Notes: generated from the letters alone by a model not told the origin. A stretch of 64,000 nucleotides of DNA from an uncultured Oscillospiraceae bacterium (GCA_947625045.1 CANQMW010000003.1:124001-188000); one strand, 5' to 3'. Counted from the stretch's first letter, positions 8,414-17,184 are shown. Made by a program: numbers and translations.

Positions 8414-8938
8414 TCAGCCGCCGACGCCGGGGATATCGCCCTCGGTGAAGGCGATCTTGCCCTCTTTCATGCTCGCGGCGCTGACATAGCCCTTCTTGCT
8501 CGCGCCGTCCTCGCTGACGGTGAAGGGGATATTGAATCCGGCGGTATCGCCGCCGTAGCTCTGGGGCTTGACCATGACCTCCCGCAGCCAGGCCAGATGG
8601 TTCTCGGCCGCGGTATCCTCCACGATGACCTCCAGCATCAGGGTCTTGCACGCATCCCCCGTGAGCCGGTCCATGGCGATCTCCCGCAGCTTGGGATAGA
8701 TCTTCTTGTCGGGATCGGCATAGAAGGGGTCCGCGTCCATGCTGGGGGCATAGCCGTTGTCCTTGGTCTTGGTCTGGCCTAGGATATTTTTGATCTGTTC
8801 GGTGTCGGCGTTGAGCTCCACGCTCATCTCCTCGATGTCGTCGCCGATGATCTCGAACACCGCCTCGGCGGCCTCGGATACCTTGGTGTGGAACCCCGTG
8901 TCCAGATAATGGGCCATTGCTTCCCGTTCCAGTTTCAT
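8414..8938 (-). CDS. Major tail tube protein
   Basis: About 174 residues from MKLEREAMAHYLD; ATG at 8938 is preferred to the ATG two codons upstream because AGGAGG is then seven bases away. The sequence has beta-strand stretches (VFEIIGDDIEEMSVELN, CKTLMLEVIVEDT, GFNIPFTVSED) and ends in DIPGVGG. Its place after the head-tail completion genes and before the chaperone is the canonical position of the tube subunit, and size is normal for that family. Confidence 0.7.
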   Translation of the reverse strand: MKLEREAMAHYLDTGFHTKVSEAAEAVFEIIGDDIEEMSVELNADTEQIKNILGQTKTKDNGYAPSMDADPFYADPDKKIYPKLREIAMDRLTGDACKTLMLEVIVEDTAAENHLAWLREVMVKPQSYGGDTAGFNIPFTVSEDGASKKGYVSAASMKEGKIAFTEGDIPGVGG

Positions 8939-8956
8939 GCTCATTCCTCCTGTAAT

Positions 8957-9391
8957 TTAAATATCGATCTCGTACCGCGCGGTCATCTCCATGACCCACG
9001 TCTCGGTCCTGTCGGCGGGCCGGACCCCCTGCCGGGGCATACCGGCCCGCCGGATAGAGAGGATGCGCCGCCCCTCCGTGAGGGCGGGGGCCTCCTGCGT
9101 CTCCATCCACCGGCTCAGCTTATCCAGCCAGTCCGCCATAGCCTGCCGCCTGGCCTCATCGGGCCCGCCTACGCGGCATATCGTCTGAAAGTCCCAGCTG
9201 CATATCCGCTGGACCCGGCCCGTCACAGACCGGTGGACCTCTTCCGCCCCCTCCCCCTCCACAGGGAAGATGGCCAGGCCCTCTGTCTCGTCCAGGCTGG
9301 CAAAGGCGAACCGCTGCCCCTCCTTCAGCCCGGGAAAGCCGTTGGCCAAAGCCAGCACCGCCCCGGCCACGCTGTCATAGCGCTCGTCCAT
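8957..9391 (-). CDS. Tail completion or minor capsid protein
   Basis: About 144 residues beginning MDERYDSVAGAVLALANGFPGLKEG. GTG at 9400 overlapping the previous stop (GTGA) is an alternative start; ATG at 9391 gives a better distance to GAGGGG. The fold looks mixed alpha/beta, with an N-terminal helix and late strands (TWVMEMTARYEIDI). Size and position between the head-closure protein and tail tube match the tail terminator/completion protein class that closes the top of the tail. Confidence 0.6.
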   Translation of the reverse strand: MDERYDSVAGAVLALANGFPGLKEGQRFAFASLDETEGLAIFPVEGEGAEEVHRSVTGRVQRICSWDFQTICRVGGPDEARRQAMADWLDKLSRWMETQEAPALTEGRRILSIRRAGMPRQGVRPADRTETWVMEMTARYEIDI

Positions 9392-9396
9392 GCGCT

Positions 9397-9825
9397 TCAC
9401 CGCCCCTCTATCTCAAAATGGGGCAGAGCCCTGAACCGCCGCACGGCGGCCACGGCATACACCCCGTCCCGCTCCCGGCGGAGCCGGGCGAAGAACCCCT
9501 CCGGCCATGTGTCGTCCCGGATGGGCTCCGCGCCCTCCCAGGGACCCAGCAGCAGCACGTCGAACTGCTCCCCGGCGGCGAAGGTGACGTGCTTTTCCGG
9601 CTCCAACCCCTGCCGCCACTTTTTGGGCGGCAGATACGCCTTGCCCGCAACCCTGTCCGGCTCTCCGGGCACATAGGGGACAAGCACCGTGACGGCGCTG
9701 TTTCTCTCTCCACCCAGCGCCGCGGGCTCCGCCCCCTCCGCCGCCTGCACCTGTACGCCTTTCATCACCGTGGGGTACCAAAGCCCATCCTTTCTGTTGA
9801 AGACCGTCACCATATCCTGAAACAT
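9397..9825 (-). CDS. Head-closure-like minor structural protein
   Basis: A 142-residue protein beginning MFQDMVTVFNRKDGLWYPTV, beta-rich with FDVLLLGPW and a C-terminal RRFRALPHFEIEGR. The opening and position directly after the connector match the small head-closure/minor capsid proteins of Clostridia siphophages. The start lies three bases after the upstream stop. No enzymatic motif. Confidence 0.6.
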   Translation of the reverse strand: MFQDMVTVFNRKDGLWYPTVMKGVQVQAAEGAEPAALGGERNSAVTVLVPYVPGEPDRVAGKAYLPPKKWRQGLEPEKHVTFAAGEQFDVLLLGPWEGAEPIRDDTWPEGFFARLRRERDGVYAVAAVRRFRALPHFEIEGR

Positions 9826-9828
9826 GGC

Positions 9829-10290
9829 TCAATCCTCCAGCGTGACGGGATATATTCCCCCGTACAGCAGCGGCACGCCGTTTGCGTCCGCCACCCCGGA
9901 AAGATGCTCTTCCGCCGTCTGGCGGAGGGCCCTTTGCCGCTCTGTACTGCCGCCGCTCGCCCCGGCCAGGGCCGCGAAGGTGACGCTCTCCGCCCCGGCG
10001 GTGATGGATGTGACCGCCCGGCCCGTCACCGTGCCGTCTTCCCGGACCACGGTCCCGGCGGCGGCTTCCGTCTCATGGAGCAGGTGCACCAGCGCCATCT
10101 GGCAGCGCTTCACCGCCTGCGCGCCGTATTCCTCCTCCGGCGGCGCCGCGTCCAGCTTCCGCACCCCGTCCACGCCGGTGGTGACGCTGTCCATGGCCCG
10201 CTTGGCCTGCCAGGCCAGGCGGTCATAGGCCGCCTGGTCCAGCTCTTCGCCGTAGAGCGCCTTATATTCTGCGAAGGATGCCTGCTCCAT
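9829..10290 (-). CDS. Head-tail connector (adaptor) protein
   Basis: 153 residues from MEQASFAEYKALYGEELDQAAYDRLAWQAKRAMDSVT. The start at 10290 is chosen because it lies two bases beyond the capsid stop; the frame runs 22 codons further into the capsid gene without support. The helical N-terminal half (AYDRLAWQAKRAMD) is typical of gp6-like connector adaptors that dock on the portal. The middle is Ala/Gly-rich. Translation is probably coupled to the capsid gene, since the ribosome binding site is weak. Confidence 0.7.
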   Translation of the reverse strand: MEQASFAEYKALYGEELDQAAYDRLAWQAKRAMDSVTTGVDGVRKLDAAPPEEEYGAQAVKRCQMALVHLLHETEAAAGTVVREDGTVTGRAVTSITAGAESVTFAALAGASGGSTERQRALRQTAEEHLSGVADANGVPLLYGGIYPVTLED

Positions 10291-10292
10291 GC

Positions 10293-11150
10293 TCACGCCC
10301 CGATGGTTGCCTTCACCACGCCGTCCAGCCGCTCGGCAAACAGCGCCATGCCGCACACCACCGTGTCGGCGGCGGTCATGTTGGTATAGTCCGCCTCTTC
10401 ATGGATGCCCACGTAGCCGGTATCGTCGGCGGTAAAGTCGAAGGCCCCGTTCAGGTCCGCGCCGTTCACCGGGATGTAATAGAGCACCAGATTTTCCTTG
10501 GCGGTGGCGTAGATGGTCCCCTTGGGCACGGAACTGTTGAGGATGACGGTGCCCAAGCCCATGAAGTTCTCCACGTAGCTCATGCCGAAGGCCGTCTGCA
10601 TGGCGATGGGCGCGGCGGCCAGATAGTCCGCCACATCCAGCGGATTGAGGAAGTACACGGCGTTGACGCCGTCGTCGTCGAACAGCACCTGCAGCTGGCC
10701 CCAGGCCTGGGCGATGGCTGCCTGGAAGCTCTCGCCCTGGGCAGAGCCCTCTCCGGTAGCCAGCAGGTCGAAGAAGTCCTTACGGATGCCCTTCTGCACG
10801 TCCCGGAGCATCTCGTCGGTGAGCATATCCACCGCCTGGTCGTAGCCCCTGTCGATGATGGCCTCGGCGGAGGCCGCCTTGCGCCACTTCTTCAGGGTGA
10901 TCTCCGTGACGGCCACGGCCTCGGTCTGGTACTGGCTGAGGGGGATGGTCTCGCCCTCGGCTACCTTGCCGCTGGCCAGGGTGCCGGTGGCCTTATAGGC
11001 CTTCAGGACGGTGCCCGCCTGCTTGGGGATCTGCCGGGTCACGCCGATGGCCTCCATGAGCTTGGCGATGGAGCCGCCGAAGGCGGTGACGAAGTCGATC
11101 TCCCTGGCCCGGGCCAGGCTGTCTCTGTTGATAAGATTGGTTTCCGCCAT
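10293..11150 (-). CDS. Major capsid protein
   Basis: A 285-residue protein without a recognisable delta or protease domain. Features include DFVTAFGGSIAKLMEAIGVTR, the E-loop-like SGKVAEGETIPLSQYQTEAV, and a C-terminal DTGYVGIHEEADYTNMTAADTVVCG. The length, position between scaffold and connector, and the pattern of long helix followed by beta strands fit an HK97-fold capsid of the type used with GP20 scaffolds. No prohead protease gene is present in the operon, so assembly would rely on the separate scaffold protein. Confidence 0.8.
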   Translation of the reverse strand: MAETNLINRDSLARAREIDFVTAFGGSIAKLMEAIGVTRQIPKQAGTVLKAYKATGTLASGKVAEGETIPLSQYQTEAVAVTEITLKKWRKAASAEAIIDRGYDQAVDMLTDEMLRDVQKGIRKDFFDLLATGEGSAQGESFQAAIAQAWGQLQVLFDDDGVNAVYFLNPLDVADYLAAAPIAMQTAFGMSYVENFMGLGTVILNSSVPKGTIYATAKENLVLYYIPVNGADLNGAFDFTADDTGYVGIHEEADYTNMTAADTVVCGMALFAERLDGVVKATIGA

Positions 11151-11151
11151 A

Positions 11152-11598
11152 TCAGTTTTCTCCTTTGAAAAGTTTGATATTTTCCGCGATCGCGGCCCGG
11201 CGAAGGGCCCGGTCGGGGATGCTGATGATCTGTTCGCGGGTCACGGGCCCGCCGTCGGTGACCGCCGCCGTAAAGATGACCGGCGGCCTCGCGGACAAAA
11301 ACGCCCCGGGGTCACGGGCCCGCAGGTCGTCCATGACGGACTCCAGTCCCTCCAGGGCGCCGTCCTCACTCAGAGCAAGGCCCGCCTCCCGGGCCGCGTC
11401 CGCCGCGGCCTGTCTCGCCGCCCGGGAGGAAAACCCATACCCATCCAGGGCCCTCTCCAGCGCGTGGTCAAAGTCCCGCGCCGCCAATTCACCGGCGTGC
11501 CGTGCCTCGGCCTCACCCATCTCCTGCCCGTGCCGGGCCAGCACGGCGTCTATCGCCTCGTCTGCCAGGCCCAGCTCCTGCAAAAACTCACGTTCCAT
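11152..11598 (-). CDS. Phage scaffold protein, GP20-like
   Basis: 148 residues with a strongly helical, charged N-terminal half (FLQELGLADEAIDAVLARHGQ, EARHAGELAARDFDHALERAL) and a C-terminal DRALRRAAIAENIKLFKGEN that may dock on the capsid. The motif of GLxxEAIDAVLA followed by a long coiled region is typical of minor structural GP20 scaffolds. It overlaps the portal stop by eleven bases and sits one base before the capsid gene. Confidence 0.75.
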   Translation of the reverse strand: MEREFLQELGLADEAIDAVLARHGQEMGEAEARHAGELAARDFDHALERALDGYGFSSRAARQAAADAAREAGLALSEDGALEGLESVMDDLRARDPGAFLSARPPVIFTAAVTDGGPVTREQIISIPDRALRRAAIAENIKLFKGEN

Positions 11599-12955
11599 CT
11601 TCCGTTTTCTCCTTTCCGCCGGCCCCGGCCAGCGCCTTGGCCTCCTGCTCCGAATACCCCTCGAACTTCACAAGGTAATACCAAAACGGCAGCCGCCCGT
11701 CGGCCACGTATCCATACCACCGGGCCCGGTCCTCTTCCCGGTTGTAGGTCACGTCCCCGAAGTCGTACACCGCCTGATAGTCCCCCTCCGGGGCCAGACC
11801 CATGGCGTCCGCCGTCCTGTCCAGGGCGTACAAAAGCCCGTCCAGGGCCTCTTCCAGCCGGTCCCGCACGTCCTTTATGAGCTGCACGGTCCGCCGGTCG
11901 TCCGCCTCCACCTGGGTGGCGGTCATGAGCCCGGACCGCTCGTTGAACACAAAATAGCCGTTGGAAAAGCCGCACTTAAAGCCTATCTGCCCCAGCAGCG
12001 CCCGGATGCCGGCCAGCCGCTCTTCCGTATGCAGGGACGGGTCGATGGCCTGGTAATACTCCTCCGGCCCCGCGCCAAACACCCGGCGCACGAACCGGGG
12101 CAGCTTCACCGCCTGGCCCAGGCCCGGTCCCGGTCCGGTCTGGTCCGTGAGCCGGTCGTCGATGAGGCATATCCGCTGGCTTTCATACACCTCCTGGACG
12201 AACCGGCTGTAGGCCACGTCCAGGTCCTCCAGCTCCCGCAGCGCCTCCGCGAATACGGGCAGCCCCAGAGCAGACCCGGGCGCCAGATGATTGGCCCCCG
12301 GCATGCGCAGCACGGCGAACAGGGGCCTGTCCACCCCCTCCGCCGTCACATCCGCCGCCAGCCCCGCCCAGGGCGTGGTCTCGATGGCTGCCGGCCGCCC
12401 CCGGTCGTAGGGCCCGTCCCCCACGAAACACCGGTTGCTAATGGCGTACCGCCCGTCGGCCAAAAACCGGTGGTACTCAAGGCGGGTATAGTACCGCTCC
12501 GCCTCCCACCGGCCGCTCTCGAACACCGCCCCGGTGACCGCGTCCCCCCGGGTCTGGGTGATGAGGAACTGCTCCGGCGTGAGGGCGTCCACGCCCTCCC
12601 CGTTGGGCTTTAATATGACCGTGCCCCAGGTGCACCCCAGCTCCGTCCACTGCCGCAGCCGGAAGTAAAACCCATCCACCTGCTCCTGGAGCCATGCCGC
12701 CCGGTCCGACCCGGACACCGTGACCTTCACCGCCAGCGTGGCCAGGCGCGCAAGCTCCGCGCACACGCTCTTGGCGAAGTTCACCGTCTCCACGCCCTGC
12801 TCCCTGTCCCGCCAGGGCGGCCTGCCCCGGTACACCTGGGCGCACAGCCCCGTGACCCCCGCCGCCCCGGCGGTCTCTCCCTTCACCCCGAACAGCTCCT
12901 CCGCCCGGGACGCCAGGTCCGCCCGCTTCTCACTTCTCTTCTGAAAAAGCCCCAT
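11588..12955 (-). CDS. Phage portal protein
   Basis: 455 residues from MGLFQKRSEKRAD, with the ribosome binding site GAGGAGAAG just upstream; a GTG six codons earlier includes that site and is rejected. Portal hallmarks: VNFAKSVCAELARLATLAV, WTELGCTWGTVILKPNG, the long helix LREL...VAYSRFVQEVYES, and the C-terminal stem helices with ATQVEADDRRTVQLIKDVRDRL. It forms the dodecameric DNA channel at one capsid vertex. It follows the terminase gene directly. Confidence 0.85.
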   Translation of the reverse strand: MGLFQKRSEKRADLASRAEELFGVKGETAGAAGVTGLCAQVYRGRPPWRDREQGVETVNFAKSVCAELARLATLAVKVTVSGSDRAAWLQEQVDGFYFRLRQWTELGCTWGTVILKPNGEGVDALTPEQFLITQTRGDAVTGAVFESGRWEAERYYTRLEYHRFLADGRYAISNRCFVGDGPYDRGRPAAIETTPWAGLAADVTAEGVDRPLFAVLRMPGANHLAPGSALGLPVFAEALRELEDLDVAYSRFVQEVYESQRICLIDDRLTDQTGPGPGLGQAVKLPRFVRRVFGAGPEEYYQAIDPSLHTEERLAGIRALLGQIGFKCGFSNGYFVFNERSGLMTATQVEADDRRTVQLIKDVRDRLEEALDGLLYALDRTADAMGLAPEGDYQAVYDFGDVTYNREEDRARWYGYVADGRLPFWYYLVKFEGYSEQEAKALAGAGGKEKTEDGT

Positions 12956-12969
12956 ATCTTCTCCTCTCC

Positions 12970-14208
12970 TCACGCGCAGGTGCCCCGCCGCGTGAAAAAG
13001 CTCTCCATGGCGTACCGCAGGGCCGAGATGGCGTGGTCGTCCCTGTCGGGATACCCGCTCACCGGCCGGCCCTCCCGGTCCCGCTCATACTCATACCGGC
13101 TCAGCTCCGCCCAGGCCCCCGGCGTGCGCATGGGATCGACCACGATAGTCCGGCTCTGGAGCCACTTGAACCCATAAGAAACGCTTCCCGGCCCCTTCAC
13201 CGCTCCCCGGGCGGGCAGGCCCATGTCCCGGTAATCCGCGATGCTTTTCGGCTCCGCCGAGTCGCAGGTGATGGGCCGGTCAAAGTACCCCTTCTCCCGT
13301 ATCCACGCCCCCGTCTCCCGGTTGCTCTCGCAGTTTACATAATGTTCATCCAGCAGATATATCCGCTCCCTTGCGCTGTCGTAATGGACCCGCAGGAAGG
13401 CGTATTTGTCCGGGTACCAGCCGAAGTCCACCCCCTGGTATATCCGGTCCATGTGGGATATCTCCCCGTCGGTTATGGCCCTTCGTTCCAGCCGCTGGAA
13501 CACGTTCCCGCCGGTTCCCACCGCCTCGCCCATGTACTCGTGCCGCCAGGCCCGCTCATCTGCCGTTTTGAGCCTTTCCGCCTCCTGGAAAAACGCCTCC
13601 CCAAGCCAGGAGCGGGGCGCGTCCAGATAGCAGCTTTTGTGGCACAGCCGGTCGGGCCGGGGCTCCATGGCGTCCAGATTGGCCCAGTTGTCCCGGCTCA
13701 GGGGCGGGTTGTAGCTCTCGAAGTTCCAGAAGACCTCCCCGCCCCGCATGGTGGACTGGAGGATAGAACGTATTTCCTCCCGCCCGGCGAACTGGTCCTT
13801 TTCCTCGAAGTGGGTGACGGCGATGTACCCGAAGGGCACCTTGATGCTCTTGAGCTTCATGGGGTCGTCCACGCCCCGGAACAGGATCCGCTGCCCGGTC
13901 TTCTTCCGCACCAGCTCCAACGGGTCCAGCCGCGCCTCCCATCCTCCCGCCAGGCCCAGCTTGTCCAGCGCCCAGCAGTACTGGCCGAACACGCTGTCCC
14001 GCAGCGTGGCCCCCACCTTGCGCATCACCAGCGCGTGCGCCTCCGGGTGCCCCATCAGCAGCACCGGCACCATCAGGCTCACCGCGGAGCTCTTGAGGCT
14101 CCCCCGCCCGCCGCTGAGATCATAGTGGGTGTGCCCGTGGGCGAATATGTCACGGGCCAGGTCATAGAAACCTGGCCCAAGAACCTCCGACATCCTTATT
14201 TCAGACAT
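12970..14208 (-). CDS. Terminase large subunit, PBSX/Terminase_3 type
   Basis: 412 residues. The N-terminal ATPase has a Walker A-like GGRGSLKSS at about 33-41, a Walker B region near IAVTHFEEKDQF, and the coupling segment FWNFESYNPP. The C-terminal RNase H-like nuclease has acidic residues in GVDFGWYPDKYAF, TCDSAEPKSI and DRDDHAISALRYAME. It packages DNA and cuts concatemers. It overlaps the small subunit by eight bases. All key motifs appear intact. Confidence 0.92.
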   Translation of the reverse strand: MSEIRMSEVLGPGFYDLARDIFAHGHTHYDLSGGRGSLKSSAVSLMVPVLLMGHPEAHALVMRKVGATLRDSVFGQYCWALDKLGLAGGWEARLDPLELVRKKTGQRILFRGVDDPMKLKSIKVPFGYIAVTHFEEKDQFAGREEIRSILQSTMRGGEVFWNFESYNPPLSRDNWANLDAMEPRPDRLCHKSCYLDAPRSWLGEAFFQEAERLKTADERAWRHEYMGEAVGTGGNVFQRLERRAITDGEISHMDRIYQGVDFGWYPDKYAFLRVHYDSARERIYLLDEHYVNCESNRETGAWIREKGYFDRPITCDSAEPKSIADYRDMGLPARGAVKGPGSVSYGFKWLQSRTIVVDPMRTPGAWAELSRYEYERDREGRPVSGYPDRDDHAISALRYAMESFFTRRGTCA

Positions 14209-14548
14209 CCACGATCACCGTCGTCTCTTCCCCGCCGTCCTTGTCCTTCTCCTTGGGGTGCTCCTGCCACTTGTCCCCCCGCCGGTTGTTGAGCCAGTAC
14301 ATCTGCGCCCGCAGGTCCCCGCCCAGGGCCCTGTCCAGCAGCGCCTGCTCCACCTGGTAGTCCACCGTCTCCCGGCCTTTTCTCACCGCCTGGGCGATCT
14401 GGGGGTATTTCTTCTGCCACTTATAAAACGTACTGACGCCCACGCCCATGAGAGCGGCGATCTTCTCCCCGCTCAGGCCGTCCCTGGCCCAGCCCTCCAG
14501 CAGCACCAGCGCCTCCTCCGTAAGCCAGCTCTCCGCCTTTGACGGCAT
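14201..14548 (-). CDS. Terminase small subunit
   Basis: 115 residues from MPSKAESWLTEEALVLLEGW; GGAGG lies seven bases before this ATG. A helix-turn-helix at about 25-50 (GLSGEKIAALMGVGVSTFYKWQKKYPQI) binds the packaging site, followed by an oligomerisation helix (VRKGRETVDYQVEQALLDRAL) and a Lys/Glu/Asp tail. It is the first gene of the packaging-head operon. A terminator for the preceding gene ends only 25 bases upstream and no promoter is evident between. Confidence 0.85.
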   Translation of the reverse strand: MPSKAESWLTEEALVLLEGWARDGLSGEKIAALMGVGVSTFYKWQKKYPQIAQAVRKGRETVDYQVEQALLDRALGGDLRAQMYWLNNRRGDKWQEHPKEKDKDGGEETTVIVDV

Positions 14549-14572
14549 CGGTCCGCCTCCTTCCCACGCCAT

Positions 14573-14602
14573 AAAAAACGCCCCGGCGGTCGCCCGCCGG
14601 AG
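14573..14602 (-). terminator. Terminator after the STAS-kinase gene
   Basis: A nine-base-pair GC stem (14594-14602 with 14581-14589), four-base loop, then CGTTTTTT on the minus strand. It separates the AT-rich STAS-kinase gene from the terminase operon. Confidence 0.8.
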
Positions 14603-14668
14603 CCTCGCTTTCTATTCAAGTGTACGCAGTATAGCACCTCTCCGCCCCAAAGTCGTCTCCCGGGATTA

Positions 14669-16060
14669 TCATTTTCCCGCAAAAAAGAAAAATTCATCCT
14701 CTTTATTTTCAAGGGTAGCTCTGATCCTTTGAAACGCAGTTTCTACGTTCTTAAACAGTGTTTCAATACCCAAATTACGAATAATTTTTCTTTGATCGTC
14801 CCCGTCTACGATAGCGGATTCCTGATTTTGCAGCATGATAGCGCAATATTTAAGATCAATGGCCTTCATCGCCCTTGCACGGAGCAGGATCTCTTCTTTG
14901 ACCTTTTCAATATACGCTTCATCCTCTGTATCAAAATAGCCTTTTATGTAAGCATCCCAAAGTTCATGATTCTGTTTTTTAGTCAGCCCATTAAATGCAG
15001 ATACAAAATCATCTTCTGGATGATCTTCCACCGCCCCTATAACAGGTTGAGTGAACGATATAAGATCAAAAATCGGATGACCGTATCCTGAAGCTGAATT
15101 TCCTGAAAATGCCATGTCTAAAAATAGTGACCCGTCATTCTGAATCAATACATTTCCAGGATGGAGGTCACCATGAACAAAAGTATTTGATTCAGGTATC
15201 ACTTCAAAAAGATGTCGTATCATTTTATGATCATCTTCGCCAAGGACATCTTTAGCGCGGTCAATTTTAGCTAATTGTAATCGTTTTATATCATCAAAAG
15301 TATCATCAACAACTGTATTGTTAACGCGGCGAGTAAATTTACCGAGTTCTTTTCCCAGTTCTTCCAGTTTATCCTGATTCTCCTGAAGTTTTTTCGCATA
15401 TGATTGAGAATTTAATAATTCATAGATGATCCCATAGTGATCACCTACTTTGACTACATCATAAGAAATAGCTGTGGGAATACCTAAAAGGAACGCTTTT
15501 TGAGAAGTATCTCTTTCTTTCTGAATATCTTCAAGTGAACTCTTTTCGTTGATAACTTTAAGGATCGTTTCATCGTCAAGACGATAAACAGTTCCGTTAA
15601 AGCCAGCTCCTATTTTTTCAAGTCCGTCAACAGAAAATTCTCTCATTTTCTCAGATCCGACAGAAAACTCTCCCGTTGTCTTTGATATAGGGATCAAAGT
15701 TGTCATTCCTGTCATTTCCAAGACTTCATAAACGTCTGGCGGCGTATTCTCAATTCTCAGATCTCTATAAGTCTTTATGAGCTTTAATAAGATACGAATC
15801 CCAACACTGGAAATATACTCAAGACCATTAAAATCCAAAATTAGTGAATCGAATTTATTGGCTGCGAGTATTTCATTTATATCAGTTTCAATTCCTGGAG
15901 CAGTATTTGTATTAACTTTGCCTTCTATTCCTAATCTTAGAACACCGTCATTAATTGATAGAAGTCTGCCCCCCGGCTTACTGGATTTTAAAGAATTTAT
16001 TGAATTATCTTCTTTCTTTATCTCCTGTTCTTCAGCTAGGTTTTTCTTTTCTTTTAACAT
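14669..16060 (-). CDS. STAS domain fused to an aminoglycoside-phosphotransferase-like kinase
   Basis: 463 residues. Residues 34-125 form a STAS (anti-sigma-antagonist) domain with SLILDFNGLEYISSVGIRI; Ser84/Ser85 occupy the place of the phospho-accepting serine. Residues 148-440 form an APH/choline-kinase fold: Gly-rich GAGFNGTVYRL, Lys168 in TILKVI, catalytic loop HGDLHPGN (Asp298) and metal-binding Asp315 in LFLDM. The substrate is unknown; such kinases act on small molecules, and STAS-APH fusions occur in Clostridia and Fibrobacter. The gene is far more AT-rich than its neighbours, suggesting recent transfer. It lies between the prophage and a serine recombinase. An AGGAAGG site precedes the ATG. 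Confidence 0.85.
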   Translation of the reverse strand: MLKEKKNLAEEQEIKKEDNSINSLKSSKPGGRLLSINDGVLRLGIEGKVNTNTAPGIETDINEILAANKFDSLILDFNGLEYISSVGIRILLKLIKTYRDLRIENTPPDVYEVLEMTGMTTLIPISKTTGEFSVGSEKMREFSVDGLEKIGAGFNGTVYRLDDETILKVINEKSSLEDIQKERDTSQKAFLLGIPTAISYDVVKVGDHYGIIYELLNSQSYAKKLQENQDKLEELGKELGKFTRRVNNTVVDDTFDDIKRLQLAKIDRAKDVLGEDDHKMIRHLFEVIPESNTFVHGDLHPGNVLIQNDGSLFLDMAFSGNSASGYGHPIFDLISFTQPVIGAVEDHPEDDFVSAFNGLTKKQNHELWDAYIKGYFDTEDEAYIEKVKEEILLRARAMKAIDLKYCAIMLQNQESAIVDGDDQRKIIRNLGIETLFKNVETAFQRIRATLENKEDEFFFFAGK

Positions 16061-16234
16061 GGTTTAAATTCCTTCCTCTTTTGACCGCTTTTCTGGCATA
16101 GAGAGTTGCCGGAGTATTCTCAGTGCCGTGCGCCGCGGTTACCAAAGTAAGGATTTGTAACCATGGAAGTATTGCGTCGAAAATTGTGATTTGGTATAAT
16201 AAATATAATTATATGTGTTGCTACCCATATGTAT

Positions 16235-16873
16235 CTAGGTCCCTTGCGCTGGAGACAAATCTTTACATTTTTCTCCACAAGGTTCCCCTCCAGCCCATTT
16301 GATGAAGGTTCTGTGTGTTACTCCCAACGCAGACGCTGCTTTCCTTGCCGAGATCCGGCCAGCCTCCCATTCAGAGCGAGCCGTCTCAAATTCTGCCGGA
16401 CGCTCCATTGGCTTACGGCCAAACACAACACCTCTTGCCTTGGCTGCTGCGATGCCCTCTGCCTGGCGCTGCCGGATGAACTCCCGCTCTGTCTGCGCCA
16501 CATACGAAAGAAGCTGCAGGACGATGTCCGCGATCAGGGTCCCTGTCAAGTCCTTCCCCCTTCGCGTGTCCAGCAGCGGCATATCCAGGACGACAATGGC
16601 TACCTGCTTCGTTTTGGTGAGCAGCCTCCATTGTTCCAGTATCTCGTCATAGTTCCGTCCCAGCCGGTCGATGCTCTTGATCACAAGAGTGTCGCCCGGT
16701 TTTAGCTTTCTCAGGAGCCTCCTATACCCAGGCCGGTCAAAGTCCTTTCCAGATTGCCGATCTACGACCACGCTGGCCGGCGGGACACCGAAGTCCTCCA
16801 TGGCGATCAGTTGGCGGTCCGTGTTTTGTTCCTTACTGGAGACGCGAACGTACCCATACGTTTTCTCATTCAT
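16235..16873 (-). CDS. Serine recombinase (resolvase/invertase family)
   Basis: 212 residues. The N-terminal catalytic domain has YVRVSSKEQ (nucleophile Ser12, Arg10), the IDRLGRNYDEI motif with its essential arginines, and the long E-helix region LLSYVAQTEREFIRQRQAEGI. The C-terminal helix-turn-helix is GRISARKAASALGVTHRTFIKW. It is of the small Pin/resolvase type rather than a large serine integrase. TAGGAGG stands seven bases before the ATG. It marks the right end of the mobile region next to host yab genes; the 16061-16234 gap before the STAS gene is AT-rich with no clear feature. Confidence 0.92.
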   Translation of the reverse strand: MNEKTYGYVRVSSKEQNTDRQLIAMEDFGVPPASVVVDRQSGKDFDRPGYRRLLRKLKPGDTLVIKSIDRLGRNYDEILEQWRLLTKTKQVAIVVLDMPLLDTRRGKDLTGTLIADIVLQLLSYVAQTEREFIRQRQAEGIAAAKARGVVFGRKPMERPAEFETARSEWEAGRISARKAASALGVTHRTFIKWAGGEPCGEKCKDLSPAQGT

Positions 16874-17012
16874 ACTGTTTCCTCCTATCTATTCCTTAGC
16901 ATGCCTGGTTTAGAGGAAACCTATAATACGCTGATAACTGATCGGGTCCCATTTATTGGCTGTTCCCAGCTGTATTACCTCGTGGTTTATTTACCAGACG
17001 ATCATTCAAATC

Positions 17013-17058
17013 AATAAAAGACCCCATCTGTAATTCCAAAGGAACCACAGATGGGGTC
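17013..17058 (-). terminator. Terminator of the yabP-yabQ-divIC operon
   Basis: A perfect 12-base-pair stem (17020-17031 with 17047-17058) followed on the minus strand by TTTTATT. It lies 127 bases beyond the divIC stop. A second, shorter GCGCCC/GGGCGC hairpin follows at 17066-17086. Nothing else is seen in 16906-17184. Confidence 0.85.
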
Positions 17059-17184
17059 ATATGATGCGCCCATCATGCTGGGGCGCTTACTTCTTTCTGC
17101 TTAGCAGAGGCCATGATATGCAAAGATTATTAAAATTACCCTTGACAACTGCTCTCCTGGGGAAAAGGAAAAACTGTTCTGACG

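Noticed and set aside
14669-16060. Calling the STAS-kinase an aminoglycoside resistance enzyme
   Set aside because: Only the general kinase fold is shared; the STAS domain and divergent substrate region give no support for a drug substrate.
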